64,000 nucleotides of DNA from Cololabis saira (taxonomy: Eukaryota; Chordata; Actinopteri; Beloniformes; Belonidae). Each line of letters starts with the position of its first letter. Position 1 is the stretch's first letter. A program made the position numbers and the translations under genes. Under the pieces are notes generated by a model. It ran no database searches and had not been told where the DNA came from. It saw only the letters and a program-made list of their open reading frames with translations. Below are positions 11,543-22,682 of the stretch, piece by piece. Location: assembly GCF_033807715.1 (NCBI RefSeq), contig NC_084587.1, positions 14,551,017 through 14,615,016 on the forward strand, given 5' to 3'.

Positions 11543-12747
11543 CAATATGTTGTGAAGAGTTCTGCAGGAATTGTACAGAAACAGTCTTTCCATTCTGCTC
11601 AGACTAACCTGACCCTATAGTTTCTGGAGAAGTAAACGCAGATTTGCCTCTAATAAACGTAACACAAGGACACAAAGACTGATCCAATCAAAATTGTGTG
11701 TGTAACAAGAACTGTACTCAAGTCAGAAATAACGGCATGCAAGTTTTTCACCTTGAAAAGAAATTGGAAAAAAGACCCAGACAAAAAGAGGCCGAAGAGA
11801 CCAAAGCAAGGTGAAATCTTGGACTGGCTTTTATTGGCGAGCGCTACGAGAAGAAACAGGATGCAAGACTAACTTAACTCTCCATCTTCCTGCTTGACAA
11901 GTAGGTCACTTCATTTCATCAGTAGCTGGCTGTTGATGCGTTTCCTTGATTTTAATCCGTCAAAAACACATTTATTTCTGCATTTCAGGTCTGCTACACA
12001 TTACAAATGTTAGGACAGTCAAACTTTTGCTTCTTTGTAATGTTACACATTCTCACAGCCTCTTGTGTGTCACCAGGTCAGGACTGCAGGCAGACCAGTC
12101 CAGTAATCTTACACTTTCTTTTCTCAGCCATGGTTTGTAATCTGCCAAATGTGGTTTCCCACCTTCGTCTTGTAAAAAATGCCTGGACGTCCCTGGAAAA
12201 GACGTGAAGGCTGCATGAAATCTTGATGTATTTGTCTAGATGTCAATGTCACCTCTAAGCAAGATCAATGTTTGCACAGTAAATTTGAAGTGGCATTTGT
12301 GAAAGTAAGGAAGCCGTTTTTGATGCAGTATGTCATCTGAGCGAATCGGAGGTCACAGACGTCCAAACTTGTACCTCTGTTCTTTTTGTGAGCTGAAGCA
12401 CTTCCTGATTATATCCTTTCATTCTGTCATTCTCTGTAGAAGGAAACATCACAAGTACATTTAAATCTTTCTTTGCCGAATCTTTGTAAAAGCTTTCCAC
12501 AATTTTTTTCATACATTTGTTCAAACTGCAGATCCTCAGTTCACTGCAGCCCTCTGCAGATAATGCTGTTGGACCAAAACATGATTGCATCACCTTTTTG
12601 AAATTAAGTGTTGGTCTTACATACAAAATGCAGGAAATGTAATGAATTATGAAAGAATATCTTTAAAGAAAACATAAAAAAATCTTTGGGGCAGCTCCTT
12701 TTTGCTTCTTGCCATGAATTTGCAAAGTGATGTTTATTTATGAACCT
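11543..12747. other. Non-coding stretch downstream of ankrd49
   Basis: No family recognised. A 97-codon minus-strand frame (12333-12626) has no known domain and may be chance or part of an unmapped 3' UTR. Confidence 0.4.
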
Positions 12748-13101
12748 TACAAGACTGTCTCAGAAAATTAGAATATTGTGATAAAGTCTTTTATTTTCTG
12801 TAATGCAAAAATGTCATACATTCTGGATTCATTACAAATCAACTTAAATATTGCAAGCCTTTTATTATTTTAATATTGCTGATCATGGCTTACAGCTTAA
12901 GAAAACTCAAATATCCTATCTAAAAAAAAATTGAATATTCTGGGAATCTTAATCTTAAACTGTAAGCCATAATCAGCAATATTAAAATAATAAAAGGCTT
13001 GCAATATTTCAGTTGATTTGTAATGAATCCAGAATGTTTTTTTTAAATTGCATTACAGAAAATAAAGGACTTATTCTTATTCTAATGTTCTGAGACAGTC
13101 T
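12748..13101. mobile_element. Palindromic MITE (ACTGTCTCAGAAAATTAG family), intact copy
   Basis: The ends are AAGACTGTCTCAGAAAATTA and CTGAGACAGTC. The interior is a near-perfect palindrome (GCAAGCCTTTTATTATTTTA / TAAAATAATAAAAGGCTTGC) centred near 12930. It lacks coding capacity. The same family hosts the 23-kb array at 18007-41660. Terminal form and likely TA target suggest a Tc1/mariner-type non-autonomous element (inference). It begins 124 bases beyond the ankrd49 stop codon and offers AATAAA on the gene strand at 12861-12866 and 12790-12795. Confidence 0.85.
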
Positions 13102-13224
13102 GAGACATTTTTCTATTTTTCTTGTACTGCCAACCAAAAGTCTGGATTCTTTTAAGCTGATGCTAACACTTACTTCTGTCACATCAGATTATGGAAAACA
13201 ATGACAGTCATAACAACAGTGAGA

Positions 13225-13710
13225 TTAGGATGGCAGCCCCCGTGGAACCACGCTGATGCAGTCTTCCACCATCTCGAACAGAAAGTAATGTGGGCCGCTG
13301 CATCGGGCCATGCCGGCGGCCGTCTCCCCGCTGTTGCTGCGCAGCTCAGGGTTCAGGTGTCGCCTCGAGAGGAGGAGCTCTAAAGTTTGTGCCGAGTCTG
13401 TTTTGGATGAGTTTGTGTAGGACGCGGCCAGGTGCAGCGGCGTGAGCGCCCCGTTGGTCTGGGCGTTGAGGTCAGCGCCGTTCTGCAGGAGGAGACTGGC
13501 CACGGCCACGTGGCTCCAGCGGCAGGCGCTGTGCAGCGGCGTCCAGCCGTCGATGGTCCGGGGGTTGACCCTGGAGCCGCCGGCCAGTAAAGCGGACACG
13601 ACTTCGACGTGGCCGCTGTACGCTGCGCGGTGCAGTGGGGTGTATCCGTCCTCGTCGCAGCAGTCCACCAGCACGGGATCAGCGGTCAGCAAACGCAGCA
13701 CTGTTGAGAG
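13225..13710 (-). CDS. ankrd49: ANKRD49, last coding exon (ankyrin repeats)
   Basis: This exon encodes residues 72-232 of a 232-residue ankyrin protein, ending at a TAA at 13225-13227. TPLH motifs at residues 95-98, 128-131 and 161-164 give the 33-residue ankyrin spacing. The segments DGYTPLHRAAYSGHVEVV, DGWTPLHSACRWSHVAVAS and LTPLHLAAS are the hallmark of vertebrate ANKRD49. The mammalian protein is about 239 residues, so this one is essentially full length. The exon opens directly after a pyrimidine tract and CAG at 13711. The first codons (LSTVLRLL) continue the frame of the 59145-59357 exon at the same point as in mammals. The base composition is markedly GC-richer than the surrounding intron, as expected for a constrained exon. 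Family knowledge: a small nuclear/cytoplasmic ankyrin adaptor linked in mammals to spermatogenesis and autophagy. Nothing here tests that. Confidence 0.95.
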   Translation of the reverse strand, partial: LSTVLRLLTADPVLVDCCDEDGYTPLHRAAYSGHVEVVSALLAGGSRVNPRTIDGWTPLHSACRWSHVAVASLLLQNGADLNAQTNGALTPLHLAASYTNSSKTDSAQTLELLLSRRHLNPELRSNSGETAAGMARCSGPHYFLFEMVEDCISVVPRGLPS

Positions 13711-13730
13711 CTGAAAGAAAGAAGAAAGAC
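13711..13730 (-). other. ankrd49: Splice acceptor of the last ankrd49 exon
   Basis: On the minus strand the intron ends with a pyrimidine run TTTCTTCTTTCTTTCAG immediately before the CTC (Leu72) codon. It is phase 0 and joins cleanly to the donor at 59143-59144. Confidence 0.9.
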
Positions 13731-13783
13731 ACCGAGACTCTGAGGGTCAGACATCTGCAAATGAGACACATTTTACTGCAGAT

Positions 13784-14274
<491 letters not shown>

Positions 14275-14324
14275 CTGCAGATGCTTCTGTAGTTACTAAA
14301 TAATAATCATTCTGATCATTTTCA

Positions 14325-15125
14325 AATCAATCTTTATTTGTATAGCGCTTTTCATACAAATAAACAAAAATGCAACGCAAAGCCCTTAAAATAAAACATA
14401 AAACTTAATAATGTCCGCAAGGGTTTATAGGGTAAAAGAAAGGTAAAAGCAGATCAGACAGATAAGAAGGCCAGAGACCGTTAAGAGATTTAAAATCTAG
14501 TAGAAGAACCTTAAAATCGATCCTGAAGCGCAAGGGGAGCCAATGCAGCTTCTAAAACTGGTGTAATGTGAGCCCGCCTTGTGGTCTTCATCAGCACACG
14601 TGCAGCTGAGTTTTGTAGCAATTGGAGACTAGAAATGCTCTTTTTGGGAAGACCAGAAAGCAGGGCATTACAATAATGAATACCATGCATCTTTTGCCGT
14701 ATTAACTGCCGAAGGAATGGCATCTTTTTTTGGAAATAAAAGCATGCATCAGCAGCTCCGTGTTTGCCTGAGAGAGAGATGGGCAGACTCTGGCTAGCTA
14801 TCTATTCTTAAGGTGATAAAAATCTATTTTTGTTGTGTTTTTAATGTGAGAAATAAAATTCAGCTCAGAGTCAAAAATAACACCAAGGTTCTTTACACAG
14901 TGTGCTGGTTTAAAATCTTGTAGTTGTGGTAAAAGTTTCTCTCTCTTGGCTTCAGGGCCAATAATTAAAACTTCTGTTTTGTCCTGGTTGAGCTGTACAA
15001 AATGTTCTCTGCCATCCATGACTTTATATCTAAAATACAGTTAAGAAAGGTATCAATTGGTTTTGTGTCTTCAGGAGACAAGGCGATGTACAGCTGTGTA
15101 TCGTCAGCATAACTATGATTTCATT
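14325..15125 (-). mobile_element. L2-clade LINE fragment (reverse transcriptase C-terminal part)
   Basis: Reading the minus strand from about 15125, the translation shows HSYADDTQLY, the catalytic YADD box of reverse transcriptase. It then gives VQLNQDKTEVLIIGPEA, VKNLGVIFDSELNF, YCNALLSGLPKKSI and LQLLQNSAARVLMKT, then HITPVL, in the order typical of fish L2 elements. Frames are interrupted (around 14724-14797 and at the C-terminal end), so it is dead. Its orientation is the same as the host gene. The 14325 end includes the TTTATTTGTATAGCGCTTTT sequence common at 3' ends of these LINEs in fish. Confidence 0.9.
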
Positions 15126-15961
15126 GCCATTCTCTTCTCTGTATACCACCAACTTATGATTTGGGAAACTGTGATGAAGTTACATGTAAAAAAAAAAAAA
15201 AAGTACTTTAAAAACTTGATTCTTCTTTTGTACAAAGGAAGATATTTTGCTTCAGGATGTGGCAACATTGGTCTGTAGTAAGATCATAAAACTCTTCAGC
15301 GTACTACATTGTTTGATAAGTGTCCAAAAACTCATCAAGATTTCCATTTTAACCAACGTAGTTGTTTTTTTCCATCACTCAGGTCATAACACTTTGCTGC
15401 TCAATTAAAATAAAAAGCCCAACATTCACTTCCCCCACAAATTATTGTGTTTCTATTAAGTTTCCAAAGAGAGCCTTTTTAGACATCTTTCCAACCCATA
15501 ATTGCTAGGGAGTCTAATATGAGATTATATAACAAGCTGCAGACTGATGAGAAAACCTGAAGCACATTTATTTCTAAAAATCCGCAGAATTAAATTTCTA
15601 AGAAATGAAAACTCCATCTGCCACCGGAGGAACAGGGTCTTAGGTGTTGCATTGTGCCTCAGCTGCACTCCAATCAGGTTACCTCACTGCTGCTTTGAAC
15701 AGGTTGAATGATGACGAGGCAGACTGAGCAGCCAAGCGAGAAATATTGAAGGGATGAAATTAACATCTCAGCTGAAGAATGCAAGCTAAAAAAAAAAAAA
15801 AAAAAAGCAGACAAACTCGGATCAAAGGCTTTAAAAACCATGTAATTGCAAACATTTAGAGGGTTACAATGTGTTAACTATGGTTTAAAGCAAGTCTTGA
15901 GGATCAAAATCTTAAGACCATTTATTAAATTGCAAGAATTTGCATTTTGTACTGCTGGATC
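15126..15961. other. Intronic sequence, nothing recognised
   Basis: AT-rich with poly-A runs at 15188 and 15789. No family or gene identified. Confidence 0.45.
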
Positions 15962-16779
15962 TTAAAGGGATTGTGACATGAAAAACACATTTTTCTTGAT
16001 TTTTTGTGTTTTGTTGGGTGTCTTGACATCAATTACACCCAAAAAACAACGAACTTTTAACATTCAGTGTATTGTGTGCTTTCTGTGATTTTCCGCATAA
16101 CTATGCAAAAACGGCGCATGTGGTTTGCTGGCGGGCCGTTACGTAACGGCCCGCTAAATCACCGCCCCCTCCACCCAGCTCCCTGTCTCCTCTCCTCTCC
16201 AGCGCACCATAAAGGCTGATTTATGGTTCCGCGTTATACCGACGCAGAACCTACGGCGAGGGTTACGCTGCGACGCGCACCGTACGCTGAACCCTACGGC
16301 GTAGGCTCTGCGTCGATTTAACGCGGAACCATAAATCAGGCTTAACACGGAGCTGTTTACAGCCTCTTCTGTTCTAATCACCGGAGGAAAACTGCTAAAA
16401 AGACCCGCGGCCACTGACTGGACTTAAGATAAGGGGACACTTTATTTACATGCCTTTATTTTTATGATTGTTTGCTGTGGTTCGCCCTGCTGCTTTTCCG
16501 TGCATGCTTCGCCTGTCGCTCCTAACTCTCCGACGCCGCTGTGAGCGTATGGCTGGAGGAGGAGGAGGTTTGGAGGAGGAGCGGAGCAATGATTGACAGG
16601 AAAGGGGGGAAAGGAAGCGTTTTTCACGGCGCAAAAAAAACACTGTAATAAAAAGCCAGGAAAAGAGAACTAGAGTGAAGTTTTTCTTGTTACACTCTTT
16701 TAGACACATTTGAGGGATGTTGGCCAAGACTTTTAATAGTGTTAAAAGCATGTTAAAAATGATGTCACAATACCTTTAA
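15962..16779. mobile_element. TTAA-flanked non-autonomous DNA transposon
   Basis: TTAA at 15962-15965 is followed by AGGGATTGTGACATGA. The right end reads TGATGTCACAATACCT followed by TTAA at 16776-16779. TTAA duplications and AGG-starting inverted repeats suit piggyBac or Kolobok elements; I cannot decide which. There is no transposase. The GC-rich middle includes a nested Harbinger-like MITE. Confidence 0.75.
16213..16342. mobile_element. Harbinger-like palindromic MITE
   Basis: A 130-bp near-palindrome with ends AGGCTGATTTATGGTTCCGC and CGGAACCATAAATCAGGCT, and CCTACGGCG / CGCCGTAGG words inside. It is flanked by TAA on both sides (16210-16212, 16343-16345), the 3-bp target form of PIF/Harbinger. 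It is nested inside the 15962-16779 element. Confidence 0.8.
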
Positions 16780-17491
16780 GAACACAATGACAAAATAAAA
16801 CACTTTTGCGTCTCTGGTTTATTTGAGAGCAGAAACATTTTAAACCTCCAATATTAGAAACATTTTTTTATTTTATATCCATTTACAGCTTAATACAAGC
16901 AGTTTGATCCAACAAAATCTTAGAGGCTGTGCGAGACAAAACCTTAAAAATAAAGAAATAAATATAAATCTGTGAGTACAGACAGTGATTTTTCCTCAGA
17001 AGAGTGTATTACCATCTCTAACAGAACAGTGTTTTGATTCTACGGACTTCTGTTCTAGGTGTACTCGGAAAATATTACACATGCATACATCATTACATCT
17101 AAATTCTTAGCTTGTGAGTGTTTACTTGGGGAAACTATATAATTATGTGGTGTTTAAGATGCTTCTATATGAAATCAATTAGAGATGTGAGTACACTACA
17201 TGACAATTTGCTTGTTATTGTATTGTACCTTCATCTAGATGAGCAGTGCTACATCCCAACCCTGCCTGCATATGGACTATCTGCTCCTCTCCCTTTGGAT
17301 GTTTCTAATACTGCTTTGGCAGCAAATACAAGGCCACTTCCAATGGTTTAATTTTCTTTGCAGGCATAGGATTTGCTGCAGGAAAGCACTGCTTTCCTCT
17401 GCCCTGGTAAACATACCTGGAAAAGATCGTTCAAATAAAAGTGCAAAGAAGTATATTAAATCATCCAGATATCCATTTTATATTGCTGTTG
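16780..17491. other. Intronic sequence, nothing recognised
   Basis: AT-rich without recognised families. A 123-codon plus-strand frame (17239-17610) that runs into the next repeat has no domain. Confidence 0.45.
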
Positions 17492-17853
17492 AAGGCAAGG
17501 CAAGTTTATTAAGTGCTTTACATGAAAAGGATTTTTTAATATGCATACAAAAAAGTAATGGTTTAAAAGCAGAAATCAAAGACAGAGAGACATCAGTTAA
17601 AAATAGTTGAAATAAAGGTTGCAGTGCATTGTGGGCTATTATTGAAATGCAGCAATAAATGAAAAGGTTTTCAACCTTGACTTAAAGTAAATGAGTTTCA
17701 GAAGCCCTGATGCATTTTGGGAGTTTGTTCCACAGGTGAGGAGAATGAAAGCTGAAAAGTTTAAAGTTAGCTGTTCTAACTCTGGGTGCAGGAAGAAGGT
17801 GCGACCCTGACGACCTGAGGGTTCTGATTGGTTCATAATTGTCAGTTATGCGT
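17492..17853. repeat. LINE-type 3'-end repeat fragment
   Basis: Starts AAGGCAAGGCAAGTTTATTA and contains GGAGTTTGTTCCACAGGTGA and ACCTGAGGGTTCTGATTGG. I associate this order with 3' regions of fish non-LTR elements, read here from their reverse strand. The family is not resolved. Confidence 0.5.
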
Positions 17854-17914
17854 TTCATCCCAAATCATTTGGGCCAAATGCATATCAGTCAGCGTTTCTT
17901 TAAGTATTTTCTGA

Positions 17915-17918
<4 letters not shown>

Positions 17919-18003
<85 letters not shown>
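17919..18003. repeat. (TA)n microsatellite
   Basis: About 85 bases of pure TA directly next to the MITE end at 18007, consistent with a TA-targeting insertion. Confidence 0.97.
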
Positions 18004-18006
<3 letters not shown>

Positions 18007-18009
<3 letters not shown>

Positions 18010-18318
18010 GGACTGTCTCAGAAAATTAGAATATTGTAATAAAGTTCTTTATTTTCTGTAATGCAATTAAAAAAAACTAAGATTTCATACATTCTGGATT
18101 CATTACAAATCAACTGAAATATTGCAAGCCTTTTATTATTTTAATATTGCTGATTATGGCTTACAGTTTAAGATTAAGATTCTCAGAATGTTTTAATTTT
18201 TTGAGATAGGATATTTGAGTTTTCTTAAGCTGTAAGCCATGATCAGCAATATTAAAATAATAAAAGGCTTGCAATATTTCACTTGATTTGTAATGAATCC
18301 AGAATGTCTGACATTTTT
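18007..18318. mobile_element. Palindromic MITE (ACTGTCTCAG family), left 312 bp
   Basis: Starts CAGGACTGTCTCAGAAAATT and runs through the whole left arm and most of the right arm of the palindrome described at 12748-13101. It stops at the T tract after CCAGAATGTCTGACATTTTT, where the array begins. The missing last 59 bp are found at 41602-41660. Confidence 0.9.
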
Positions 18319-20347
18319 AGGGCCCGAGCACTTGCAGTGCGAAGGCCCTATTGTATTTGCAGGAATTTTTATTATTATTATTAGGGCCCGAGCACTTGCA
18401 GTGCGAAGGCCCTATTGTATTTGCAGGAATTTTTATTATTATTAGGGCCCGAGCACCTTCAGTGCGAAGGCCCTATTGTATTTGCAGGAATTTTTATTAT
18501 TATTATTATTTTCCTGACAAAGTAAAGACCTTTTTGCCCCCCTTAACATGCCCAAAAAGTCACCAAATTTTGCACCCTAGTCAGGCCTGGCGAAAAATTT
18601 GATATTTAAAGGTTTGCATTAATGGGCGTGGCAAAATGGCTCAACAGCGCCCCCTTGAAAACTTTGTGCCTCAAGCCCCACGATACGGTTTGACGTACAT
18701 GCACGAAAATCGGTACACACCTGTATCATGGGACAACTTAAAGAAAAGTCTCTTGGGGTCATGCCCGAAACCGAACAGGATGTCGGCCATTTTGAATTAG
18801 TCGTGTCATTTTGGCGAAATATATGCCATTCCTTCGAAAGTTAATTCAGCCCGAACCGTATCGTGAACCCAGATGTGTTATACATCAAAATGTGCGTCTC
18901 CATCCTGCGACTACACGCATTACTTTTCTCTTTCAAAAGTGTTACCGTGGCGACGCTAGACGCCAACAAGCGCACCCCCCCTTCATCTGATTGGTCCATA
19001 TTTGATAGTTCCCCAAAAGGCACCAAATTTGGCATGCAAGCCAGGCCTGTCGATAAATTTGATATTTCATGGTTTGCATTAATGGGCGTGGCAAAATGGC
19101 TCAACAGCGCCCCCTAGAAAACTTTGTGCCTCAAGCCCCACAATACGGTTTGACGTACATGCACGAAAATCGCTACACACCTGTATCATGGCACAACTTA
19201 AAGAAAAGTCTCTTGGAGCCATGGCCGAAACCGAACAGGATGTCGGCCATTTTGAATACATTGTGTCATTTTGGCGAAATGTATGCCATTCCTTCGGCAG
19301 TTAATTCAGCCCGAACCGTAACGTGCCCCCAGGTGTGTTATACATCAAAATGTGCGTCTACATCCTGCGACACCACGCATTACTTTTCTCTTTCAAAAGT
19401 GTTACCGTGGTGACGCTAGACGCCAAAAGGCGCGCCCCCCCTTCATGTGATTGGTCCATATTTGATAGTTCTCCAAAAGTCACCAAATTTTGCATGCAAG
19501 CCAGACTTGGCGATACATTTGATATTTCATGGTTTGCATTAATGGGCGTGGCCTAACGGCTCAACAGCGCCCCCTAGAATACTTTTCTCTGCCATAACTT
19601 TTGAATGGTTTGACATAGAGAGTTGTGGGTGGTGTCATGGGACTCTGTAATGAGTCCTTAAGCTTCGTTGGCCTTAATTAGCCCCGCCCCTTCTTCTGAT
19701 TGGTTGTCCCTTTTTTCTGCTACAACTTTGGAATGGTTTGACATAGAGAGTCCTGGGTGGTGACATCAGATTCTTTATGGAGTCCTTGACCTTCATTGGC
19801 CTGAATTAGCCCCGCCCCTTCTTGTCATTGGTTGTCCCTTTTTTCTGCTATAACATTTTAATTGTTTGACATAGGAAGTCGTGGGTGGTGTCATGGGACT
19901 CTGTAATGAGTCCTCAAGCTTCGTTGGCCTTAAATAGCCCCGCCCCTTCTTCTGATTGGTTGTCCCTTTTTTCTGCTATAACTTTTGAATGGTTGGACAT
20001 AGGAAGTCGTGGGTGGTGTCATGGGACTCTGTAATTAGTCCTTAAGCTTCGTTAGCCTTAATTAGCCCCGCCCCTTCTTCTGATTGGTTGTCCCGATTTT
20101 CTGCTATAACTTTGGAATGGTTTGACATAGAGAGTCGTGGGTGGTGTCATCAGATTATGTATGGAGTCCTTGACCTTCATTGGCTTGAATTAGCCCCGCC
20201 CCTTCTTCTGATTGGTTGTCCCTTTTTTCTGCTATAGCTTTTCAATGGTTTGACATAGGAAGTCGTGGGTGGTGTCATTTCTGATACTTATGGGGGGCGG
20301 TGGCCGTGAGTGCGAGGGCCCGTTCATCGCTGCTTGCAGCTTTAATT
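18319..20347 (+). repeat. Array monomer 1
   Basis: Opens with three hairpin units (18319, 18383, 18444), each GGGCCCGAGCAC...GTGCGAAGGCCC. The third has ACCTTC in place of ACTTGC in its loop, which weakens its inner stem. Two complete ~460-bp subunits and about six ~127-bp subunits follow before the 3' end. Confidence 0.85.
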
Positions 20348-22682
20348 ATTATTATTATTTTCCTGACAAAAGGAAGGCCTTTTTGCCCCCCTAAACGTGC
20401 CCAAAAAGTCACCAAATTTTGCATGCAAGTCAGGCCTGGCGAAAAATTTGATATTTAATAGTTTGCATTAATGGGCGTGGCAAAATGGCTCAACAGCGCC
20501 CCCTTGAAAACTTTGTGCCTCAAGCCCCACGATACGGTTTGACGTACATGCACGAAAATCGGTACACACCTGTATCATGGCGCAACTTAAAGAAAAGTCT
20601 CTTGGCGTCATGTCGAGAAACCGAACAGGAAGTCGGCCATTTTGAATTAATCGTGTCATTTTGGCGAAATTTATGCCTTCCTTCGGCAGTTAATTCAGCC
20701 CGAACCGTAACGTTCCCCCAAGTGTGTTATTCATCAAAATGTGCGACTCCATCCTCCGACCCCACGCATTACTTTTCTCTTTCGAAAGCGTTACCGTGGC
20801 GACGCTAGACGCCAAAAAGCGTGCCCACCCTTCATCTATTTGGTTCAGACAGAAAAAACTTTGCGCCTCAAGCCCCATAATACGCTTTGACGTACATGAA
20901 CGAAAATCGGTACACACCTGTATCATGTCGCAACTAAAAGAAAAGTCTCTTGGCGCCATGGCCGAAACCAAACAGGAAGTCGGCCATTTTGAACATTCTG
21001 CATTAATCGCGTAATTTTGGAGCAATATATGCCATTCCTTCGAGAATTAATTCAGCCCGAACCGTATCGTGAACCCAGATGTGTTATACATCAAAATGTG
21101 CGTCTACATCCTGCGACTACACGCATTACTTTTCTCTTTCCAAAGTGTTACCGTGGCGACGCTAGACGCCAACAAGCGCACCCCCCCTTCATGTGATTGG
21201 TCCATATTTGATAGTTCCCCAAAAGGCACCAAATCTTGCACCCAAGCCAGGCCTGGCGAAAAATTTGGTATTTAATGGTTTGCATTAATGGGCGTGGCAA
21301 AATGGCTCAACAGCGCCCCCTTGAAAACTTTGTGCCTCAAGCCCCACAATACTGTTAGACGTACATGCACGGAAATCGGTACACACCTGTATCATGGCGC
21401 AACTTAAACAAAAGTCTCTTGGGGTCATGCCCGAAACCGAACAGGATGTCGGCCATTTTGAATTAATCGTGTCATTTTGGCGAAATTTATGCCATTCCTT
21501 CGGCAGTTAATTCAGCCCGAACCGTAACGTTTCCCCAAGTGTGTTATACATCAAAATGTGCGTCTCCATCCTGCGACTACGCGCATTACTTTTCTCTTTC
21601 AAAAGTGTTACCGTGGCGACGCTAGACGCCAAAAGGCGCGCCCCCCCTTCATCTGATTGGTCCATATTTGATAGTTCTCCAAAAGTCACCAAATTTTGCA
21701 TGCAAGCCAGGCCTGGTGATAAATTTGATATTTCATGGCTTGCATTAATGGGCGTGGCCTAACGGCTCAACAGCGCCCCCTAGAATACTTTTCTCTGCCA
21801 TAACTTTTGAATGGTTTGACATAGAGAGTCGTGGGTGGTGTCATGGGACTCTGTAATGAGTCCTCAAGCTTCGTTGGCCTTAATTAGCCCCGCCCCTTCT
21901 TCTGATTGGTTGTCCCGATTTTCTGCTATAACTTTGGAATGGTTTGACATAGAGAGTCGTGGGTGGTGTCATCAGATTCTTTATGGAGCCCTTGACCTTC
22001 ATTGGCCTGAATTAGCCCCGCCCCTTCTTCTGATTGGTTGTCCCTTTTTTCTGCTATAACTTTTGAATGGTTTGACATAGGAAGTCGTGGGTGGTGCCAT
22101 GGGACTCTGTAATGAGTCCTTAAGCTTCGTTAGCCTTAATTAGCCCCGCCCCTTCTTCTGATTGGTTGTCCCGATTTTCTGCTATAACTTTGGAATGGTT
22201 TGACATAGAGAGTCGTGGGTGGTGTCATCAGATTCTTTATGGAGCCCTTGACCTTCATTGGCCTGAATTAGCCCCGCCCCTTCTTCTGATTGGTTGTCCC
22301 TTTTTTCTGCTATAACTTTTCAATGGTTTGACATAGGAAGTCGTGGGTGGTGCCATGGGACTCTGTAATGAGTCCTTAAGCTTCGTTAGCCTTAATTAGC
22401 CCCGCCCCTTCTTCTGATTGGTTGTCCCGATTTTCTGCTATAACTTTGGAATGGTTTGACATAGAGAGTCGTGGGTGGTGTCATCAGATTCTTTATGGAG
22501 CCCTTGACCTTCATTGGCCTGAATTAGCCCCGCCCCTTATTCTGATTGGTTGTCCCTTTTTTCTGCTATAACTTTTCAATGGTTTGACATAGGATGTCGT
22601 GGGTGGTGTCATTTCTGATATGCCTATGGGGGGCGGTGGCCGTGAGTGCGAGGGCCCGTTCATTGCTGCTTGCAGCTTTAAT
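20348..22682 (+). repeat. Array monomer 2
   Basis: No hairpin unit; starts directly from an (ATT)n tract. It includes a shortened ~358-bp subunit, marked by a GGTTCAGACAGAAAAAACTT junction near 20841. Its 127-bp block has about six repeats. Much of the left part matches monomer 7 at a constant offset of +12,523. Confidence 0.85.

Noticed and set aside
13442..13714. Plus-strand frames over the ankyrin exon
   Set aside because: Shadows of the GC-rich minus-strand ankyrin coding sequence.
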